The notes under the pieces: model-generated
Told to the model about the DNA's origin: nothing
What the model saw: the letters and a program-made list of their open reading frames with translations, nothing else
Database searches by the model: none
Position numbers and translations under genes: made by a program
Part shown: positions 6,765 through 10,182 of the stretch, piece by piece
Numbering within the stretch: position 1 is the stretch's first letter
Layout: the number at the start of each line of letters is the position of its first letter
Assembly (NCBI GenBank): GCA_028869495.1
Contig: JAGWRY010000400.1
Span: 1-10,182 of the forward strand
From: Elusimicrobiota bacterium
GTDB lineage: Bacteria > Elusimicrobiota > Elusimicrobia > UBA1565 > UBA9628
Length of the DNA: 10,182 nucleotides
Direction: 5' to 3'

Positions 6765-8067
6765 AGCGGCGGCGCCAGCGGCGGCGCCCGCCGTGTCCGT
6801 GCGCCGAGGCCGGATGACCGTGGCCGTGCGGCTGGCCGTGCTGGGGGGCGTGCGGTCGGCCGTGCGCTTGGTCCTGCGCTTGGCCGTGCGGCTGGCCGTG
6901 CGACGAGGGATGCGGCTGTCCGTGGCCCTGCACCTGCTGGATCGTGCGGCCGTAGTCGAAGCCTTCGAGCTTGCGCCGCTCGATCGGGCGGCCGAGTCGG
7001 CGCTCGATGAGCTTGACCATCTCCGAGTCCTGGTTCGTGATCAGCGTGAAGGCGTCGCCGGTCCGGGCCGCGCGGCCGGTGCGGCCGATGCGGTGGGTGT
7101 AGGCCTCGGGCGTGCCGGGGATGTCGAAGTTGATCACGTGCGAGATCTGCGAGACGTCGATGCCGCGCGCCGCGATGTCGGTGGCCACCAGGAAGTCGAA
7201 CTTGCCGTCGCGGAAGCCGTCCAGGGCCTGCTTGCGCCGGTTCTGCGACAGGTTGCCCTGGAGCGAGGCCGCCTTGTAGCCCGCCTTCTGCAGGCGCTGA
7301 TCGAGGCGCTTGGCGCGGTGCTTGGTCCGCGTGAAGATCAGGACGGAGCCGCCGGCCGTGCGCTGGATCAGCGCGAGCAGGAGCTCGGTCTTCAGGTGCT
7401 CGGGGACCGGGTAGAGGGAGTGGCTGACCGTGGTGACCGGGACGAGCTCGCCGATCTGCACGGTCGCCGGGTCGCGCAGCCATTCGTGGGAGAGCTTGCG
7501 GATCTCCGCCGGCATCGTGGCCGAGAAGAGGAGCGTCTGCCGCCGCGCCGGCAGGCGCGCCATGATCCGGCGCATGTCCGGAAGGAAGCCCATGTCGAGC
7601 ATCTGGTCCGCCTCGTCGAGCACGACGACCTCGACGTGGGACAGGTTCGCCGCGCCCTGGTTCAGGTGGTCGAGCAGTCGACCGGGGCAGGCGACGACGA
7701 TCTCGGCGCGGCCCTGGAGGGCCTGCTGCTGCGGGCGCATCGACACGCCGCCGTAGACCGTCGCGCTGCGCAGGCCGGTCGCGCGGCCGAGCTCGCCGAA
7801 GGCGACGTGCGTCTGCTCGGCGAGCTCGCGCGTCGGCGCGAGCACGAGCGCGCGCACGCGCCCGCGCGGGCCGGCGAGCAGGCGCTGGAGGATCGGCAGG
7901 GCGAACGCGGCGGTCTTGCCGGTGCCGGTCTGCGCGAGGCCGAGCACGTCGCGGCCCTCGAGGACCTTCGGGATCGCCTGCGCCTGGATCGGCGTGGGGA
8001 CGGTGAAGCCCCGGGCGCGCACGCCCTCGGCGATCTTGGGGTCGAGATGGAACTGGTCGAAGCTCAT
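6763..8067 (-). CDS. DEAD-box ATP-dependent RNA helicase with His/Gly-rich tail
   Basis: The protein has 434 residues from the ATG at 8067, which is preceded by AAGGAG with 4-base spacing. The open frame continues upstream, but that part is a shadow of the acyltransferase. All helicase motifs are present: the Q motif GFTVPTPIQ (Q28), motif I AQTGTGKT (45-52), Ia PTRELA (78-83), GG (106-107), Ib CPGR (127-130, where Thr is usual), II DEAD (151-154), III SAT (182-184), V TDIAARGID and VI HRIGRTGR. It resembles the RhlE group, which remodels structured RNA and ribonucleoproteins in ribosome assembly or mRNA decay; the exact subfamily is inference. Residues 381-434 form a disordered tail with 12 histidines plus Gly, Gln and Pro, ending GGRRRWRRR. 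The basic end probably binds RNA. It is second from last in the operon. Confidence 0.95.
   Translation of the reverse strand: MSFDQFHLDPKIAEGVRARGFTVPTPIQAQAIPKVLEGRDVLGLAQTGTGKTAAFALPILQRLLAGPRGRVRALVLAPTRELAEQTHVAFGELGRATGLRSATVYGGVSMRPQQQALQGRAEIVVACPGRLLDHLNQGAANLSHVEVVVLDEADQMLDMGFLPDMRRIMARLPARRQTLLFSATMPAEIRKLSHEWLRDPATVQIGELVPVTTVSHSLYPVPEHLKTELLLALIQRTAGGSVLIFTRTKHRAKRLDQRLQKAGYKAASLQGNLSQNRRKQALDGFRDGKFDFLVATDIAARGIDVSQISHVINFDIPGTPEAYTHRIGRTGRAARTGDAFTLITNQDSEMVKLIERRLGRPIERRKLEGFDYGRTIQQVQGHGQPHPSSHGQPHGQAQDQAHGRPHAPQHGQPHGHGHPASAHGHGGRRRWRRR
6821..6901. repeat. Imperfect repeats encoding the His-rich helicase tail
   Basis: A 21-base direct repeat occurs at 6821-6841 and 6881-6901, exactly 60 bases apart, with shorter related copies of GGCCGTGCG between and around them. 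It is in frame with the helicase and encodes the repeated peptide HGQPHG. The block probably grew by replication slippage, so tail length may vary between strains. Confidence 0.6.
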
Positions 8068-8984
8068 GAGACTCCTTGGGGAACGGCGACGTTCTTGAAG
8101 CGGCGATGCATCCAGAGCCACTGCTCGGGATTCTCGCGGACCCACTCTTCGACGCGGGCGGCGACGCGCTGGGTGGCGGCGGCCGCGTCCTCGGGGTGCT
8201 CGCCGAGGTCGAACTCGGGCTCGATGCGCGCGACGGTCGTCCCGTCGGGCGCGCGGAAGGTGTGCAGGGGGAGGACGGCGGCGCCGGTGCGCCGGGCCAG
8301 CGGCCCGATGACGGAGAGCGTGTCGACCTTGGTCTGGAAGAAGACGACGGGCAGGCCCATCGGCGGCGGCGCGTACTGGTCGTTCATGAACGCCACCGTG
8401 CCGCCCCGACGCAGGGTCTTCAGGACCGCGGGCATCGAACCGGGGTGGAAGGCTCCCTTCATGCCGACCGAGGCGCGCTCGGCCGTGATCTTCTCGTGCA
8501 GCCAGCGCGGGGTCAGCACCGTCGTCACGATCGTCGCCTCGACGCCCGACAGCGCGACGGCCGCCGCGCCCGCCTCCCAGGAGCCGAGGTGCGCGCAGAA
8601 GAGGATCGCGCCTTTGCCGCGCGCGAGCGCCTTCTTCAGGTTCTCGACGCCCTCGGCGCGCGCCGCCGTCGGCACGTAGCGCCGCCAGTGCCCGCGCAGC
8701 GGCGAGAAGAAGTGCATGTACTCGAAGAGCAGGATCCCGTAGTGCTCGTAGTTGCGCCGGATCAGCGCGCGCCGCGCCGGGCCGCCGAGGCCGGGCAGGC
8801 AGCGGTCGACGTTCGCCTCGACGACGCGCCGCTTGAAGAGCCGCGCGAGGCAGACGAGGCGGCCGAGCCCGCGCCCCAGCGCGACCTCGAGGCGGCGCGG
8901 CAGGAGCCCGGCGAACAGCCCCAGGCACGTCAGCAGGCCGCGCAACGGCAGGGCCTGCCAGGCGGGGAGCTCTCTTTTGGCCAC
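8064..8984 (-). CDS. LpxL/HtrB-family lysophospholipid (lipid A-type) acyltransferase
   Basis: This 306-residue protein starts at GTG 8984. The N-terminal hydrophobic stretch (residues 11-29) is the usual membrane anchor on the cytoplasmic face of the inner membrane. The catalytic H-x4-E motif is HLGSWE (H132, E137). Family features follow: NDQYAPPPMGLPVVFF (residues 201-216), PLARRTGAAVLPLHTFR, and the C-terminal ENPEQWLWMHRRFK, which matches the conserved ending of LpxL/LpxM enzymes. These enzymes transfer a secondary acyl chain from acyl-ACP to a lipid A precursor; other members acylate other lipids, so the acceptor is inference. The stop codon overlaps the helicase start as ATGA, a sign of coupled translation. 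The start lies 3 bases after the stop of the 50-residue gene. Confidence 0.92.
   Translation of the reverse strand: MAKRELPAWQALPLRGLLTCLGLFAGLLPRRLEVALGRGLGRLVCLARLFKRRVVEANVDRCLPGLGGPARRALIRRNYEHYGILLFEYMHFFSPLRGHWRRYVPTAARAEGVENLKKALARGKGAILFCAHLGSWEAGAAAVALSGVEATIVTTVLTPRWLHEKITAERASVGMKGAFHPGSMPAVLKTLRRGGTVAFMNDQYAPPPMGLPVVFFQTKVDTLSVIGPLARRTGAAVLPLHTFRAPDGTTVARIEPEFDLGEHPEDAAAATQRVAARVEEWVRENPEQWLWMHRRFKNVAVPQGVS
8072..8077 (-). promoter_or_regulatory. Ribosome site of the helicase inside the acyltransferase 3' end
   Basis: AAGGAG on the minus strand lies 4 bases before the helicase ATG (8067). It fixes that start over the longer open frame upstream. The site falls within the last codons of the acyltransferase, whose TGA overlaps the ATG. 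Confidence 0.7.
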
Positions 8985-8987
8985 CGG

Positions 8988-9140
8988 CTAGTCCCGCGCT
9001 TTCCCCGCGGACGCGCGATGGTGCGCGCAGAGAAAGAGCGCGCCGAGCCGGCGGACGCCGCCGCGCTTGAGACAGCGGTGGGGCGCGGAGTACGTGCTGG
9101 CAGGCGTGACGGCCTGGCACTGGCGCGAGGGTTTCTTCAC
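8988..9140 (-). CDS. 50-residue Cys/His protein, possible zinc-binding
   Basis: The GTG start at 9140 is preceded by a perfect AGGAGG (9154-9149) with 8-base spacing, the best ribosome site in the window. A longer in-frame start at ATG 9221 exists but lacks one. The 50 residues include C8, C23, C38 and H40/H41 (CQAVT, HRCLKRGGVRRLGAL, LCAHH). Consecutive cysteines are each 15 residues apart. The arrangement C-x14-C-x14-C-x-H could hold one zinc ion, as in short zinc-ribbon-like proteins. The rest is strongly basic. I do not recognise a named family. It opens the operon and ends 3 bases before the acyltransferase GTG, which itself has only a poor ribosome site, so its translation may be needed for the next gene. 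Confidence 0.65.
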   Translation of the reverse strand: MKKPSRQCQAVTPASTYSAPHRCLKRGGVRRLGALFLCAHHRASAGKARD

Positions 9141-9148
9141 GAGGGCGG

Positions 9149-9154
9149 CCTCCT
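9149..9154 (-). promoter_or_regulatory. Strong ribosome site of the 50-residue gene
   Basis: AGGAGG on the minus strand lies 8 bases before GTG 9140. It decides the start in favour of the 50-residue protein over the 77-residue reading from 9221. Confidence 0.65.
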
Positions 9155-9211
9155 GGACCGGTGGGAACAAGCCGCGTGGTGTCAGGACGGTGCTTGGATG
9201 GACCGAAGCAT

Positions 9212-9220
9212 AGGATACCA
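9212..9220 (-). promoter_or_regulatory. Candidate extended -10 promoter for the four-gene operon
   Basis: TGGTATCCT on the minus strand fits an extended -10 (TGn plus TATCCT). No -35 is convincing. It lies between the upstream terminator and the 50-residue gene and would give a leader of about 65 bases. An overlapping alternative, TATGCT, lies a few bases downstream. Confidence 0.3.
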
Positions 9221-9247
9221 AATCCGTCGCCGGAACGCCGTAAAGAG

Positions 9248-9277
9248 AAGAACCGGACGCGCGGGCGTCCGGTTCTT
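9248..9277 (-). terminator. Rho-independent terminator downstream of tRNA-Asp
   Basis: A perfect 13-bp stem (AAGAACCGGACGC and its complement) closes on a 4-base loop. On the minus strand it is followed by CTCTTTA, a short T-rich tail; the plus-strand side lacks one. It begins 11 bases after the tRNA CCA end, so it most likely ended the original tRNA-Asp transcript. It now insulates the operon from the element. Confidence 0.75.
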
Positions 9278-9288
9278 GGTCTCGAAGC

Positions 9289-9339
9289 TGGCGGGGTCGA
9301 CGGGATTCGAACCCGCGGTCTCCGCCTTGACAGGGCGAT
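9289..9339 (-). pseudogene. 3' half of tRNA-Asp(GTC), probable attachment site
   Basis: Read on the minus strand, this matches tRNA positions 26-76. The anticodon stem TCGCC/GGCGG encloses the loop CTGTCAA with anticodon GTC. A 5-base variable region, a T stem GCGGG/CCCGT with loop TTCGAAT, the 3' acceptor strand CGACCCC, discriminator G73 (an aspartate identity base) and an encoded CCA follow. The partner acceptor strand GGGGTCG and any D arm are absent from the sequence on the 5' side (from 9340 up), so the gene is cut at about position 26. A break just before the anticodon stem is typical of att sites used by tyrosine integrases, which leave a 3' copy at one end of the element and the intact tRNA at the other. 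Confidence 0.85.
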
Positions 9340-9381
9340 CTCGGGGCGGTTCGCTTTTCCGTCGGAGACGTCGTTTCCGCC

Positions 9382-9403
9382 CCATTTCTCGTCGAGAAAA
9401 TGG
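9382..9403. other. Imperfect palindrome in the element end
   Basis: CCATTTCTC and GAGAAAATGG form a 9-bp stem with one bulged A and a 3-base loop. It lies about 100 bases downstream of the HEPN stop on the minus strand, so it could be a transcript end or a recombinase site. Neither reading is proved. Confidence 0.35.
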
Positions 9404-9456
9404 TTTGCGTTCGCTTACACCCGTTGCTGTCGGTTGCGGCTCATTTTTATCGCCGG

Positions 9457-9477
9457 ATGGCACAAAAATGGCACAAA
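9457..9477. repeat. Tandem ATGGCACAAA repeat near the att site
   Basis: ATGGCACAAA occurs twice, at 9457-9466 and 9468-9477, with a period of 11 bases, close to one helical turn. It is about 120 bases from the tRNA break and outside any gene. Spacing and place suit an integrase arm-type or accessory-factor site, but that is inference. The rest of 9340-9499 shows no gene. Confidence 0.5.
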
Positions 9478-9499
9478 TTCCTGCGGGGTCCGGGGAGCC

Positions 9500-9943
9500 T
9501 CATTTGACCAACTGCGGATGGCGGGCGCGGATAAACTCGTGGAGGAGCTTCGAGAACGACTGGGCTTCGCGGACCAGCTCCGAAACCTCATGCTCCGAGG
9601 CGACTTCAGTGCCCAGGTATTCCGCCAGATTTCTTTTTGAGCGGCAGTCGTCCAGATAATCGAGGACGTGGTGGCGCTCTTTGGGCAAGACGTGGCGCAG
9701 AGCTTGGAAAACGGTGTGGTGGTGGCCTTGTCCGGCGGTGCGGTAGCCCTCGGCGGCCAGGCAGGCCCGGCCGGCTTGGAGCGCGGCGTTGTAGGCGATG
9801 GTATAACGCCGATCATCCGAGAGGCCGCGGACATGGGCGTCGGCCAAATCGCGCTTGACGATCTCGAAGAGCTTGCCGATCTCTTCGGCCGTCGCTTTGT
9901 GGCGCTTAAGTCTTCCCGAGTCTAAGAATTCCCGCAAGCTCAT
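9500..9943 (-). CDS. HEPN-domain protein, putative toxin of an MNT/HEPN pair
   Basis: This 147-residue, mostly helical protein starts at ATG 9943. Residues about 45-110 carry the HEPN-like core: RRYTIAYNAALQAGRACLAA (45-64), GYRTAGQGHHH (66-76), then LDYLDDCRSKRNLAEY (94-109). HEPN proteins paired with nucleotidyltransferases are often RNases with R-x4-6-H near the end of this core. Here R104-N105 is followed by E108-Y109 and no His, so the usual catalytic pair is absent at that place. Y109 lies near where HepT toxins carry the tyrosine that MntA adenylylates. The gene overlaps the end of the upstream nucleotidyltransferase by 38 bases, so the two are probably co-translated. By analogy to HepT/MntA (type VII) it would be the toxin, acting in the cytoplasm. 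Base composition is less GC-rich than the chromosomal genes. Confidence 0.75.
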   Translation of the reverse strand: MSLREFLDSGRLKRHKATAEEIGKLFEIVKRDLADAHVRGLSDDRRYTIAYNAALQAGRACLAAEGYRTAGQGHHHTVFQALRHVLPKERHHVLDYLDDCRSKRNLAEYLGTEVASEHEVSELVREAQSFSKLLHEFIRARHPQLVK

Positions 9944-10182
9944 TTTCCGAGCCTATGACAAAAATTTTTGGTCCGTTCAGGATGTCTTTCAGAAAGGAAT
10001 CGTCCTTCTTGAGCCGTTTAAGCGCCTCGTCGGTCGTAAATCGCGACGTGTTGATCTCCCGGTTCAGCGCGGCCTTGGCCTTGGCGAGCGTCTTATGAAG
10101 AAGCGGTCCCGAAATCTCGCCCAGGATGAAGAGATCTAAATCGCTTTCGGGCGTCTCTTCGCCCTTGGCGACCGAGCCGTAA
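9906..10182 (-). CDS. Minimal nucleotidyltransferase (MNT) domain protein, 5' end beyond window
   Basis: The last 91 residues are visible; the frame enters from the window edge. It opens with the nucleotidyltransferase motif GS-x10-D-x-D (visible residues G2, S3, D14, D16; GSVAKGEETPESDLD), which binds NTP and metal. The later strand where a third carboxylate is usual reads REINTSRFT, with no acid there. The end contains FLKDILNGPKIFVIG, a phrase I associate with nucleotidyltransferases that have an N-terminal winged-helix domain; that domain would lie outside the window. In MntA/HepT systems the MNT protein is the antitoxin and adenylylates the HEPN toxin. It precedes the HEPN gene and overlaps it by 38 bases, the common gene order. 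The assignment to MNT is firm; the antitoxin role is inference. Confidence 0.8.
   Translation of the reverse strand, partial: YGSVAKGEETPESDLDLFILGEISGPLLHKTLAKAKAALNREINTSRFTTDEALKRLKKDDSFLKDILNGPKIFVIGSENELAGILRLGKT

Larger units (their letters stand above)
9289..10182. mobile_element. Probable end of an integrative element in tRNA-Asp
   Basis: The boundary is the truncated tRNA-Asp. With the tRNA on the minus strand, the chromosome continues to lower coordinates and the element extends to higher ones, past the window. The inner sequence has more A and T than the region to its left and carries a toxin-antitoxin-like pair, a common passenger. No integrase is visible; it and the intact tRNA-Asp would be expected at the other end. 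Confidence 0.55.

Noticed and set aside
6821..6901. CRISPR-like repeats
   Set aside because: The two repeats are in frame inside the helicase, imperfect, and not separated by unique spacers.
6724..8679. 651-residue plus-strand frame opposite the helicase
   Set aside because: It is an antisense shadow; the helicase motifs are complete on the minus strand.
8068..9120. N-terminal extension of the helicase frame
   Set aside because: It is a shadow of the acyltransferase. AAGGAG before 8067 and the Q motif soon after fix the start.
9289..9339. A complete functional tRNA gene
   Set aside because: There is no D arm and no GGGGTCG acceptor strand on its 5' side, so it cannot fold as a full tRNA.
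9161..9640. 159-residue plus-strand frame containing DGIRTRGLRLDRA
   Set aside because: This peptide is the well-known false translation of the antisense of a tRNA 3' half, and the frame crosses the terminator and the tRNA fragment.
9720..9746. R68-x5-H74 in the HEPN protein as the canonical R-x4-6-H motif
   Set aside because: The spacing fits, but it lies in the loop before the helix that normally bears the motif. I keep it only as an alternative, not as an assigned active site.

Overview
The window is mostly very GC-rich, gene-dense bacterial chromosome. Convergent neighbours sit 3 to 7 bases apart, and several genes carry clear AGGAG-type ribosome sites. Three or four proteins have Sec-type signal peptides, and an LpxL/HtrB-family acyltransferase points to a Gram-negative envelope with lipid A-like lipids. 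The lineage cannot be fixed from this window; a high-GC Elusimicrobiota- or Deltaproteobacteria-like organism would fit, but that is a guess.

Left part (1-4710): a cut-off exported TPR protein on the minus strand (1-630) is divergent from a small secreted orphan (663-1265) whose 5' half is more AT-rich than its surroundings. Next come a 12-helix APC-family amino-acid permease (minus, 1273-2568) and a secreted M13 neprilysin-like zinc metallopeptidase (plus, 2650-4710). The last two share a 81-base divergent promoter region. Together they could release and import peptide-derived amino acids, but only their adjacency supports that.

Middle (4714-9140, all minus strand): the order of transcription is a newly recognised 50-residue Cys/His protein, an LpxL-like acyltransferase, a DEAD-box RNA helicase with a His-rich tail, and 3-methyladenine DNA glycosylase I (tag). 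These four are packed as an operon: a 3-base gap, an ATGA overlap, and a stop codon lying inside the next Shine-Dalgarno. A secreted GH1 glycosidase follows 44 bases later and probably has its own promoter.

Right part (9248-10182): a strong hairpin terminator is followed by the 3' half of a tRNA-Asp gene (anticodon GTC, with CCA) whose 5' half is missing. This is the usual scar of tyrosine-recombinase integration into a tRNA 3' end. Beyond it the base composition drops. The sequence there holds a tandem 10-mer and then an overlapping nucleotidyltransferase (MNT)/HEPN toxin-antitoxin-like pair that runs off the window. I read 9289 onward as one end of an integrative element that carries a HEPN/MNT module. 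This is the most interesting part of the window.
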